Below are positions 1 to 6,682 of a stretch of DNA of 9,093 nt, piece after piece; positions within the stretch are counted from its first letter, which is position 1; the number at the start of each line of letters is the position of its first letter. This stretch comes from Acidobacteriota bacterium. GTDB lineage: Bacteria > Acidobacteriota > Terriglobia > Terriglobales > Acidobacteriaceae. Position numbers and translations under genes: made by a program. The notes under the pieces were generated by a model, which saw only the letters and a list, made by a program, of their open reading frames with translations, was not told the DNA's origin and did not search any database. The stretch is taken from positions 1 to 9,093 of the forward strand of contig JAJYSL010000175.1 of NCBI GenBank assembly GCA_021793595.1, in the 5' to 3' direction.

Positions 1-417
1 TGGATGGTCGCCGATCGCTCCAAGATGTGGATTGGCCTGGAATATTTCTGCAACGACACCGATCCACTCTGGAAAATGCAGGACGAAGACATCAAGAGGT
101 TTGCAGTCGCGGAGATGGAAAAGATTGGCATTCTGAAGGCCTCCGATGTGCTGGATGGTCACGTTGTGCGCGTTCCCAAGACCTATCCCGCGTATTTTGG
201 CACCTATGATCGCTTCGACGTGATCCAGAAATTCACGGATAGCTTTGAGAATTTGTTTCTGGTGGGTCGCAATGGAATGCACAAATACAACAACCAGGAT
301 CATTCCATGCTGACCGCGATGGCAGCGGCGGAAAACATCATGAACAATGTCGCCGACAAGTCCAACCTGTGGGCTGTGAACACTGAGCAGGAATATCACG
401 AAGAAAAAAAGGCATGA
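1..417 (+). CDS. FAD/NAD(P)-dependent oxidoreductase, C-terminal part (5' truncated)
   Basis: The frame is open from base 1, so this is the C-terminal ~138 residues of a longer protein; the ATG at 4 is internal. The end of the domain carries NLFLVGRNGMHKYNNQDHSM followed by LTAMAAAENI. This matches the FAD-binding C-terminal signature of flavin amine-oxidase/protoporphyrinogen-oxidase-like proteins related to UDP-galactopyranose mutase, where a Gly-rich strand and a helix close over the flavin. That family is known to sit beside membrane glycosyltransferases in polysaccharide clusters. Here the stop codon overlaps the start of a GT-C glycosyltransferase by ATGA (414-417), which supports a glycan-related role. 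The N-terminal dinucleotide-binding GxGxxG motif is outside the window, so substrate and exact reaction cannot be assigned. The last codons (Glu-Glu-Lys-Lys-Ala) are A-rich and form the heptamer described separately. Confidence 0.8.
   Translation, partial: WMVADRSKMWIGLEYFCNDTDPLWKMQDEDIKRFAVAEMEKIGILKASDVLDGHVVRVPKTYPAYFGTYDRFDVIQKFTDSFENLFLVGRNGMHKYNNQDHSMLTAMAAAENIMNNVADKSNLWAVNTEQEYHEEKKA
405..411 (+). other. Candidate -1 frameshift heptamer A AAA AAG
   Basis: In the upstream gene's frame the bases read A AAA AAG (X XXY YYZ), the same heptamer used for the -1 frameshift in E. coli dnaX. A -1 slip would enter the frame of the glycosyltransferase through its ATG at 414. An AGGA element (389-392) lies 12 bases upstream, roughly where a stimulatory Shine-Dalgarno-like sequence would act. 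I found no convincing stable hairpin downstream by eye. It could equally be a chance A-run in Lys codons. Confidence 0.3.
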
Positions 418-1889
418 CAGCAGAATCTTGCGCGCATCGATGGCAGTGGGCTCTCCTATTGCTGACAATATGCCTGCTGGCGCTACGCTTTTGCCATTTG
501 AGTGCCGACTTTCCGGTGTTCCATTTCTACGAGCAGGATGGAGCTAGATTTACCGACGAAGGCTTCTACACCGGCGCCGCACTACAGCATTTCACGCTTG
601 GCCATGCATATCTTCCCGGTGGCTGGAACCCGGGCATTTTTATGCCAGTCTGGCCGTTGCTTGTCGGACTTCTGTTCCACTTCACCGGAATTAGCGTTGT
701 CGCGGCACGAGCGCTGGCGGTCGGATGCGTCTGCCTGAGTGTTCTTCTCGCCTATGGCATCGCGCGCCAGTATCAGTCGAAGATCTTCGCCTGTCTCACT
801 GCGTTTCTCATCGCCGCCAATGCACTCGGATTCTTCTTCGGTCGGCTGGCCCTGCTGGAGCCGGCATTCGGCATGTTTCTACTGCTGGCCATCTACCTGG
901 CGGGCAGAGTCCGTCCTCACAACTACGCGTTGGCCGTGTGTGTCGGCGTGGTGTTTGTGGTGGCGACGCTGACAAAAACGACGGGCCCATTCGTTTTGCC
1001 GGCCGTACTGTATCCCATCTGGGTGAAGAATCGTCAGGATCGCGCCGCTGCATGGAAACTGCTGGGGACAGCGCTGGCGACCATCATACTTCTAATGGGC
1101 TTCGCTAAGATTGTCTGGACCCGCCACTATGCCGCCGACGCACAGATCATCCTGGGGATGGATCCGCTGTGGCAGCTTGAGAATTCTCCATCGCGACTGC
1201 TGCGTTTTTTCTTTCGCGGTACCTGGATTGATCCAGTGCTGTTTCCGCTGGCGCTGGCGGCGTTTATTGCGGCAGCCGTTCGCCTTCGTTTTCTATGGCG
1301 CGATCCGTTGTTCATGATCGCGTTTCTATGGGAAACAGGCTATGCGGCCTTTATCGTGTTTCACTATGACGGCCCTCCCCGCTACTTTGTCGCCATGATT
1401 GTTCCGACCATCTGGCTGGCTTTGATCTTTCTTGAATGGTTGTGGAACGCCAATAAGCGCATTGCGGTGCTTGCAGCCGCGTGCGTTGCCGTTTCCGTGC
1501 TGGGGAACATTGCATCCATCGGCGATTATCTGCTCCATCCGCAGTACACTCTGGTAGAAGCAAGCTTGAAAATCAAGCAGTTGATTGTCGCGGAACATGC
1601 ATCCGGAGCCGCTTCCAATAAGCTACTGATAGGTCGGGGCGCGGGTGAGGTCTCCCTGTTGAGCGGTGGCCTGCCGGCGATGGACAGTGACGGCGCCATG
1701 CCGCTGGCGCAGAAGCTCGACCTCTATCATCCCGACTGGTTCATGCACTGGACGGATTATCCGTCCGCGCGTTTGACCACGGTAATGTCAGAACGAACGC
1801 TCGTCCAGCGGGCAGATTTTCCTGGACTGGATCCCTTCGATGGCTCGGGAATCCTGCTGTTCCAGCTATTACCCAAGCGTCAACCTTGA
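414..1889 (+). CDS. Polytopic GT-C glycosyltransferase, family 39 / ArnT-PMT-like
   Basis: A 491-residue membrane protein with an N-terminal transmembrane helix (about residues 12-29), then a periplasmic loop containing Asp48-Glu49 in TDEGFY. This is the placement of the catalytic acidic residue in GT-C enzymes that use polyprenyl-phosphate sugars. A second conserved-looking acidic site is Glu149 in RLALLEP. About ten further hydrophobic segments follow to roughly residue 370, then a soluble C-terminal region of ~110 residues. The family transfers a sugar from a lipid carrier to lipid A, protein or another envelope acceptor on the outer face of the inner membrane; acceptor and sugar are not predictable here. 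The start overlaps the stop of the oxidoreductase (ATGA) with no well-spaced ribosome site of its own, so translational coupling is likely. It ends 16 bases before the converging acyltransferase. Confidence 0.82.
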   Translation: MTAESCAHRWQWALLLLTICLLALRFCHLSADFPVFHFYEQDGARFTDEGFYTGAALQHFTLGHAYLPGGWNPGIFMPVWPLLVGLLFHFTGISVVAARALAVGCVCLSVLLAYGIARQYQSKIFACLTAFLIAANALGFFFGRLALLEPAFGMFLLLAIYLAGRVRPHNYALAVCVGVVFVVATLTKTTGPFVLPAVLYPIWVKNRQDRAAAWKLLGTALATIILLMGFAKIVWTRHYAADAQIILGMDPLWQLENSPSRLLRFFFRGTWIDPVLFPLALAAFIAAAVRLRFLWRDPLFMIAFLWETGYAAFIVFHYDGPPRYFVAMIVPTIWLALIFLEWLWNANKRIAVLAAACVAVSVLGNIASIGDYLLHPQYTLVEASLKIKQLIVAEHASGAASNKLLIGRGAGEVSLLSGGLPAMDSDGAMPLAQKLDLYHPDWFMHWTDYPSARLTTVMSERTLVQRADFPGLDPFDGSGILLFQLLPKRQP

Positions 1890-1910
1890 GGATTTGATCC
1901 TGCGTTCAAG
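1885..1910. other. Imperfect inverted repeat at convergent gene ends
   Basis: CTTGA-GGAT (1885-1893), loop TTG, ATCC (1897-1900), five unpaired bases, then TCAAG (1906-1910) can fold into a bulged hairpin of nine pairs. It covers the stop codons of both converging genes and the whole 16-base gap. There is no T-run on either side, so it is not a textbook intrinsic terminator. It is nevertheless the only candidate for separating the two transcripts. Part of the symmetry arises because both genes end in CTTGA. Confidence 0.25.
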
Positions 1911-3072
1911 CGCTCGCGGAGGCGGGTTGCTTGAGATGTGGAATCGGCTTGTACCAGTTATGGAAGACTCGCATCAGCGGCCGCTCCAACAATAAATAGC
2001 ACACCACTCCGACCATGGTGCAGAACAACGCCCCCAAAAAAACACCCGTGTCCGTTCCGAATCCGCCAAAGAACCGCCAAAAGTGCTCGACAAAGCTGCG
2101 CGACGGAATGGTGCATAAGTAGATCGAGTACGATGCGTCGCCAAGAAACACCAGCAATCGAGCAGGGGTCGAGCGCATTGTCGGATTCCAGAAAATCACG
2201 CCGCCCACCAGCAATGCAGCGGGCACGCCCCACACCCCAACGCGCAGCCAGCAATAATATCCAGCCAAGATCCAGTCCTGCTCGCTCGCCTGACCGTAAC
2301 CAGTGAAAATGGTTGCAGCTAGAAGGCCGGCTCCAATAACAGCAATCCACACGCCGATCTTTTTTGTTCTCAGTGTCATGCTGCTGTGCGAGAAAATTAG
2401 TCCAATCAAACCTCCGAAGACAAATTCCAACACGATCGGGTTCATCCAGATCACAATCAGCGGCCGATGAATGTTGACGAGGATTCCCGCGATCACCATT
2501 CCGCACAGGAATACGATGGTATTTTGCACCAGGGAACGGGGTGTCCAGACCATAAAGATAGTCAGGATCAGGTAGAAATACATTTCAAACATAAGGCTCC
2601 AGCCAAGCGAAAGTACCGGAGCGTTTCCTAGTGCGTGAAGAGACGGAAGCAGTAGAAGCGTCGGTAGCCAGTGAAGTGAATGCCACTGAATGTGGTACCG
2701 GCCAAGCTCGTCGATGGCAATGACGACCGCCGTCAAAATCCAGTAGAGCGGATAAATTCTGGTGATCCTCCGGGCCAAAAACTGGCGAGCCGTTGTGGAC
2801 GTCGCTTCAGGATTGCGATCTGCCAGTCGAACCGCGACTTGGGAAACGATGAAGCCGCTGATGGCGAAGAAAATATCGACGCCGCAGGCGCCGTAGTTTT
2901 CCCAATGAAAGAACCGGCTCTGTCGTGGCGAGGAATACATTTCCGCGGCATCGATGGAATGGACCCAGACGACCAGTAACGCGGCCACGGCTCGGAGCGC
3001 CTGAACGGAGAGAAGACGTGCATCGACATGATGTGTTTTGCCGCTCGGTTTGGACCCGCTCGAGTTCGACAT
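1906..3072 (-). CDS. Membrane acyltransferase, acyltransferase-3 (OafA/YrhL-like) family
   Basis: A 388-residue polytopic protein of the usual length for single-domain acyltransferase-3 members, which O-acylate sugars of lipopolysaccharide, exopolysaccharide or other glycans in the inner membrane. Visible family marks: LRAVAALLVVWVHS in the first membrane helix with the putative catalytic His38; GVDIFFAISGFI at residues 64-75; RRITRIYPLYW at 101-111; and a LGWSLMFEMYFY segment matching the family's WSL-x-x-E motif. About ten hydrophobic helices are apparent. The first ~20 residues are polar and rich in Ser/Lys. The ATG at 3072 is the only ATG before an in-frame stop at 3163-3165; it has only a weak ribosome site. 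The upstream 145 bases contain no gene, and a promoter there (for example near 3130-3158) is at best weak. The acceptor is unknown. Convergence with a glycosyltransferase suggests, but does not prove, a shared glycan pathway. Confidence 0.88.
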   Translation of the reverse strand: MSNSSGSKPSGKTHHVDARLLSVQALRAVAALLVVWVHSIDAAEMYSSPRQSRFFHWENYGACGVDIFFAISGFIVSQVAVRLADRNPEATSTTARQFLARRITRIYPLYWILTAVVIAIDELGRYHIQWHSLHWLPTLLLLPSLHALGNAPVLSLGWSLMFEMYFYLILTIFMVWTPRSLVQNTIVFLCGMVIAGILVNIHRPLIVIWMNPIVLEFVFGGLIGLIFSHSSMTLRTKKIGVWIAVIGAGLLAATIFTGYGQASEQDWILAGYYCWLRVGVWGVPAALLVGGVIFWNPTMRSTPARLLVFLGDASYSIYLCTIPSRSFVEHFWRFFGGFGTDTGVFLGALFCTMVGVVCYLLLERPLMRVFHNWYKPIPHLKQPASASA

Positions 3073-3217
3073 GCTTTCGCGCTGCGTTGGAATCGCGACA
3101 GATGCAGTGGAACACCAACCGTTTGCGGATGCATATTCCAGCGATGGACGACCGTCAGCCGGTCACCGATGTATTTGACCCAGACCAGCAGGCCGCTCAA
3201 ACTCGAAGGGACAGCTG

Positions 3218-3688
3218 CTAGATGTGACAGCTGGCGGCTCCGCGCTTCTCCAAGTATTTCTGATGATATTCTTCTGCCGGCCAGAACGTCTCCGCCGGAA
3301 CCACTTGTGTGACGATGGGCTTTGAAAAAGTTTGCTCTGCCGTCAGTCGCGCGATGGCCGCCGTTGCGGCCTGCTGCTGTTCGGGTGAGTGATAAAAAAT
3401 CACCGAGCGATATTGCGTTCCGAAGTCCGGGCCCTGCCGATTGAGTTGTGTAGGATCATGCTCCGCGAAGAACGCGTCCAGCAAATGCTGATAACTTACC
3501 TTGGCAGGATCGAAGGTGATCTGCAGGACCTCGGCGTGGCCGGTTCTGTCTGTGCAAACGTCGCGATAGCTTGGGTTTTCCAGCGTGCCGCCCTCATACC
3601 CCACGGCCGTTTCCATTACTCCAGGAATGCGATCGAACGCCGCCTGCACACCCCAGAAACACCCCGCACCAAACGTCGCCTTTTCCAT
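3218..3688 (-). CDS. msrA: Peptide methionine-S-sulfoxide reductase MsrA
   Basis: A 156-residue cytosolic enzyme reducing the S-epimer of methionine sulfoxide in proteins, regenerated by thioredoxin. The catalytic motif GCFWG is at residues 9-13 (nucleophile Cys10). AVGYEGG and [17 protein letters not shown] follow at ~28-52, then [19 protein letters not shown] in the middle, all standard MsrA landmarks. Only two other cysteines exist, Cys45 and Cys154 near the C-terminus (CHI end); Cys154 is the likely resolving residue. Length fits the short MsrA form without a signal peptide and without a fused MsrB domain. The ATG at 3688 places the catalytic Cys at the usual position and has a G-rich ribosome site GGGGTGA (3692-3698). 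It lies 77 bases downstream of rluB on the same strand, with a possible promoter in between, so it is probably transcribed separately or by read-through. Confidence 0.95.
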   Translation of the reverse strand: MEKATFGAGCFWGVQAAFDRIPGVMETAVGYEGGTLENPSYRDVCTDRTGHAEVLQITFDPAKVSYQHLLDAFFAEHDPTQLNRQGPDFGTQYRSVIFYHSPEQQQAATAAIARLTAEQTFSKPIVTQVVPAETFWPAEEYHQKYLEKRGAASCHI

Positions 3689-3729
3689 GATTCACCCCGC
3701 GAGTGCAGCGAAATTCCAGCTCTATCTCA

Positions 3730-3735
3730 AGTATA
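3730..3735 (-). promoter_or_regulatory. Possible -10 box of msrA promoter
   Basis: On the minus strand TATACT (one mismatch to TATAAT) lies 41 bases before the msrA ATG. The best upstream hexamer at 16-17 spacing (TTGGAT/TTTGGA) is a poor -35, and it overlaps the small inverted repeat at 3750-3764. This is inference from sequence similarity only. Confidence 0.3.
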
Positions 3736-3749
3736 ACGAGCCAAGCGGT

Positions 3750-3764
3750 CGATCCAAAGGATCG
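3750..3764 (-). other. Perfect short inverted repeat just after the rluB stop
   Basis: CGATCC, three-base loop, GGATCG: a perfect 6-bp stem starting one base after the rluB stop codon (3766-3768). No T-run follows on the minus strand, so it is not a standard intrinsic terminator. It could attenuate read-through, stabilise the operon's 3' end, or act as a small operator near the msrA promoter candidate. Chance is also possible at this length. Confidence 0.25.
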
Positions 3765-3765
3765 G

Positions 3766-4731
3766 CTATCGCGGGCGTTGAGCCGTAGATTTACTGCGCT
3801 TGCGATCTAGGTTCGAAGTTTTTGAAGTCTGCGGTCGCTGCCCGGATCGCGGCTTCGATTTCGATCCAGCCGGTTGACCGCCTTTCGCTCCAGGCGTCAG
3901 TTTCGCCGCGCGATAGAGAGCCTGAACTTCCTGCACAGTCAATTCTCGCGATTCGCCGGGTGCCAAATCCAGCACCAGGGGACCATATTCCACGCGGCGG
4001 ATTTTTTCCACGTGGTGCCCGATCTCCTCGAACATTTTTCGCAGTTGTCGATTGCGGCCTTCGGTGATCGTAATCTCGTACCATGGATTTTCTCCGGCCC
4101 GAAACAGCCGAACCGTTGCCGGTGCCGTGCGAACGCGCGCTTCACGACCGCGATACCCGGCATTCGACTCAGGATCGCCCAGGGGAATCGACACCCCGCG
4201 GCGTAGCGCGTTCAAAGCATTCTCGTCAGGGATGCCGCTCACCTTTACTAGGTACGTCTTCGGCACGTGGGAGGAGGCCCGCGTCAGTGCATTCGCCAAG
4301 GCACCGTCATTCGTGACCAGCAGCAGTCCCTCGCTGTGATAGTCCAGCCGCCCCACCGGGAACATGCGCAGCTTGATCCGCGAAAAGAATTGCATGACCG
4401 TGGCGCGCCCCTGGGGGTCGCTGACCGTGGTGACAAACTGCTTGGGCTTGTTCAGCATGTAGTAGCGGAACTCGTCGGCGGGACGAATCAATTTTCCATC
4501 CACGCGGATGTGATCGTGCGCGGGGTCCGCTTTGCTGCCCAGTTCGCTGACGATTTGTCCATTCACCTGCACGCGACCCTGCAGAATGAACTCTTCCGCT
4601 TTGCGGCGCGACGCAATTCCGGCACTGGCAAGAATCTTTTGCAGACGTTCCGCTTTGCCGGCCGGGCGTGCCGCTTTTCCGCCTTCCGGCGCGGTGATGG
4701 CTGGCGCATCCGTTTCTCTCTCGCGCTTCAT
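3766..4731 (-). CDS. rluB: RsuA/RluB-family 23S rRNA pseudouridine synthase
   Basis: Isomerises a uridine in rRNA to pseudouridine; RluB acts on 23S rRNA around position 2605 (E. coli numbering), and this target is inferred. Layout: polar N-terminal extension (1-26), S4 RNA-binding domain (~27-82, with RLQKILASAGIASRRKAEE), then the synthase domain with the catalytic motif GRLDYHSEGLL, catalytic Asp130. GRNRQLRKMFEEIGH follows, the typical motif-III region, and the domain ends about residue 278. A 42-residue basic tail rich in Lys, Arg, Ser, Pro and Gln (280-321) follows, resembling basic tails of other RluB proteins. The ATG at 4731 overlaps the scpB stop by ATGA, which supports that start and translational coupling. 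scpA-scpB-rluB adjacency is a recurrent bacterial arrangement, favouring RluB over RsuA or RluE. Confidence 0.93.
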   Translation of the reverse strand: MKRERETDAPAITAPEGGKAARPAGKAERLQKILASAGIASRRKAEEFILQGRVQVNGQIVSELGSKADPAHDHIRVDGKLIRPADEFRYYMLNKPKQFVTTVSDPQGRATVMQFFSRIKLRMFPVGRLDYHSEGLLLVTNDGALANALTRASSHVPKTYLVKVSGIPDENALNALRRGVSIPLGDPESNAGYRGREARVRTAPATVRLFRAGENPWYEITITEGRNRQLRKMFEEIGHHVEKIRRVEYGPLVLDLAPGESRELTVQEVQALYRAAKLTPGAKGGQPAGSKSKPRSGQRPQTSKTSNLDRKRSKSTAQRPR

Positions 4732-5636
4732 TGCTCAGATCCAGACGATTGCCCTGAAGTTTTCTCGGTGGATTTCTCTTCTGTAATTGTTTCTGTGACA
4801 GATGATTCTTCAGACTCAACATCTGTATCTGTCACTGGTGCAGACTCAGTGGCCATGGCATCCAGATCGCTCGCGTCCGATTCGGCCATGTCCGCAGCCA
4901 TCTTTTCGAATTCTTCCATGCTGGGCAATTCGCTCACGTCCTTCAGCCCGAAGCGCAGCAGGAATTCTTTCGTGGTCTTGTACAGGATGGGGCGTCCGAT
5001 GACCTGCTTGCGACCCGCTGTGGTGATCAGTTTCCGGCTCATCAGGCCGCCGAGCACGCCGGAGGTATCCACGCCGCGAATCTCGCTGATCTCCGGCGCC
5101 GTGACCGGCTGCTTGTAGGCGATGACGGCCAGCGTTTCCAGCGCCTGCAGCGACAGCTTCATCTGTGGCTTCAGACTTTTTACAAAGGAACGCACGGCGT
5201 CGTGGTATTCCGCCTTGGTGGCCATGCGGTAGCCGCCGGCAATTTCGCGAATCTCCATGCCGCGCTCGCCGTTGGCATAATCCGCAATCAACTCGTCCAC
5301 GATCGGTTGTAACGCCTGCCTTGCCTCACGCTCTCGCAGACGAGCCAGTTTGCGTACCTCCGCATCTTCCATCGGCAGCGCAGGTTGATCGCCCGCCCCC
5401 AAGCTTTCGCCCGATGCGGCAGGCGCGGCATCCGCGATGGGTTCCGCTGGAGCATCTCCATCTGCAGTCTCGCTCGACGGAACTTCGCCATTCTCCGGTT
5501 GAGTCACCTCGAATGGCAGACTGGCCGCCGCCCTCGCCGCGAGCACCTCGTCTGCAAAGATGGAGGCCAGCTGCGCTAGCGTAATCGGCTCTTCGGCCGC
5601 GTAGATCACTGCTTCGATTTTGGCTTTTAAGCTCAT
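4728..5636 (-). CDS. scpB: Segregation and condensation protein B
   Basis: The dimeric winged-helix subunit that binds the ScpA kleisin in the SMC-ScpAB condensin complex, needed for chromosome compaction and segregation. At 302 residues it is well above the ~180-200 usual for ScpB. The N-terminus MSLKAKIEAVIYAAEEPITL (1-20) starts the first winged-helix domain. That domain is interrupted by an Ala/Glu/Pro-rich stretch (~40-92) before it resumes with GMEIREIAGGYRMATK (~126-141). The second winged-helix domain has LSLQALETLAVIAYKQPVT (161-179), EISEIRG and RPILYKTTKEFLLRFGL (to ~231). Residues ~246-302 form an acidic Ser/Thr/Glu tail. The ATG at 5636 gives the family's normal N-terminus, although no clear ribosome site precedes it. 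It lies 38 bases after scpA and overlaps rluB. Confidence 0.95.
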   Translation of the reverse strand: MSLKAKIEAVIYAAEEPITLAQLASIFADEVLAARAAASLPFEVTQPENGEVPSSETADGDAPAEPIADAAPAASGESLGAGDQPALPMEDAEVRKLARLREREARQALQPIVDELIADYANGERGMEIREIAGGYRMATKAEYHDAVRSFVKSLKPQMKLSLQALETLAVIAYKQPVTAPEISEIRGVDTSGVLGGLMSRKLITTAGRKQVIGRPILYKTTKEFLLRFGLKDVSELPSMEEFEKMAADMAESDASDLDAMATESAPVTDTDVESEESSVTETITEEKSTEKTSGQSSGSEQ

Positions 5637-5674
5637 TGGTTTTCAGGATACCAATCGTGCGCCATCGACCGGCT

Positions 5675-6682
5675 TCAACGCCAGTCGTCCCGGCCTTCCA
5701 CCATGGTCGACTCAAAATTGTCGTGTTTCTTGATGTAAATTTCTCCGAAGCTGCCCGTCTGCCGCAACAGAATGGCCTGCAGCCGCACCAGCTCCAACAA
5801 GGCCAGAAATGTGCAAATCAGCGCCCGTTCCGACTGTACATGCTGCAGCAGCCGCCGCAGTCCCACCGGACGATCCTCCATCACCAGCCGACGCCGCACG
5901 TAGTCGATCATCTGCGCCACCGTAACCGTCTCTTCGTCCACATTCAATACCGGTCGCTGCCGTGCGCGATCCAGAATCTCGCGGAATATCCGCACCAGAT
6001 CCACGGTATCGGCAGCGATCTCGGGTTCCGTTCCCTCGTCGTGAATGAATTCGCGAATCGCCGGATTCGTCCATGACGATTCTTCCAGCATTTGCTTCTG
6101 CAGCAGCATCTGGGCCGCATTCTTGAAGCGCTGATGCTCCAGCAGTCGCTCCACCAGCTCCCGCCGCGGATCTTCATCGGCCGCATCGCTGGTGCCATCA
6201 TTTTTGCGCGGCAGTAACATCTTGCTCTTGATGTGGATCAGCAACGACGCCATATAAATAAACTCACCTGCGCCATCGATGTCCGACTGCTTCAGGTTTT
6301 CGATATAAGCCAGAAATTGCCCAGTGATTTTGGCGATGGGAATATCGTAGATATCGATGTCCTGCTTGCGGATCAGGTCGAGCAGAAGATCGAGCGGTCC
6401 GTCGTACACCTGGCCCACGGTAACGGCAAATGGGAAGGTATTGGCCTCCTCCTGCGCCGCTTTTTTCTCGGCAGCGCGTTCTGCCGCCCTGGCCGCGGCT
6501 TCGGCAGCTTTGTCCCTCTGCTCTGGGACAAACGGCGGGTCGGCCGGCAGATGCAATTGCTCCGGTGACACCGCAGCTGTTTCCTCCGCAGCCGGCGCAG
6601 AGACCTCAGCACTCAACTTCTCGGCCATTTCCATGGCCTTCGTGCGCGCCTCTTCGTCCCGGGATTGAGCGGAATCCGTCAT
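5675..6682 (-). CDS. scpA: Segregation and condensation protein A (kleisin)
   Basis: The kleisin that bridges the SMC head domains and recruits ScpB. The core starts about residue 83 with FPFAVTVGQVYDGPLDLLLD followed by LIRKQDIDIYDIPIAKIT, the N-terminal SMC-neck-binding helices. A central acidic linker follows with DPRRELVERLLEHQRFKNAA. The C-terminal winged helix (~272-319) has LLQHVQSERALICTFLALLE and ends FGEIYIKK. The total is 335 residues against ~250 for typical ScpA. The excess is an N-terminal extension of ~82 residues rich in Ala, Glu and Lys, including a run of Ala/Arg/Glu repeats at ~57-79 that may form a charged helix or coiled coil. The ATG at 6682 overlaps the trpS stop by ATGA. 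Internal Met17 or Met19 are alternative starts but would not remove most of the extension. Confidence 0.94.
   Translation of the reverse strand: MTDSAQSRDEEARTKAMEMAEKLSAEVSAPAAEETAAVSPEQLHLPADPPFVPEQRDKAAEAAARAAERAAEKKAAQEEANTFPFAVTVGQVYDGPLDLLLDLIRKQDIDIYDIPIAKITGQFLAYIENLKQSDIDGAGEFIYMASLLIHIKSKMLLPRKNDGTSDAADEDPRRELVERLLEHQRFKNAAQMLLQKQMLEESSWTNPAIREFIHDEGTEPEIAADTVDLVRIFREILDRARQRPVLNVDEETVTVAQMIDYVRRRLVMEDRPVGLRRLLQHVQSERALICTFLALLELVRLQAILLRQTGSFGEIYIKKHDNFESTMVEGRDDWR

Noticed and set aside
1958..2506. 182-codon open frame on the - strand inside the acyltransferase gene
   Set aside because: It lies out of frame in a gene with intact family motifs, and its product is Arg/Cys/Trp-rich with no domain resemblance.
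2733..3200. 155-codon - strand frame covering the gap upstream of the acyltransferase
   Set aside because: Two thirds of it overlaps the acyltransferase out of frame, and the part in the gap has no recognisable motif. The 145-base gap is better read as non-coding.
4267..5118. Long 283-codon open frame on the + strand opposite rluB and scpB
   Set aside because: It is antisense to two clearly conserved genes, spans their junction, and its translation shows no recognisable domain. It is a by-product of codon bias on the other strand.
6460..6475. A6 run in scpA on the minus strand as a second frameshift site
   Set aside because: The run (Lys-Lys codons in the Ala/Glu/Lys extension) is not in the X XXY YYZ arrangement of an efficient heptamer, and no useful alternative frame follows.
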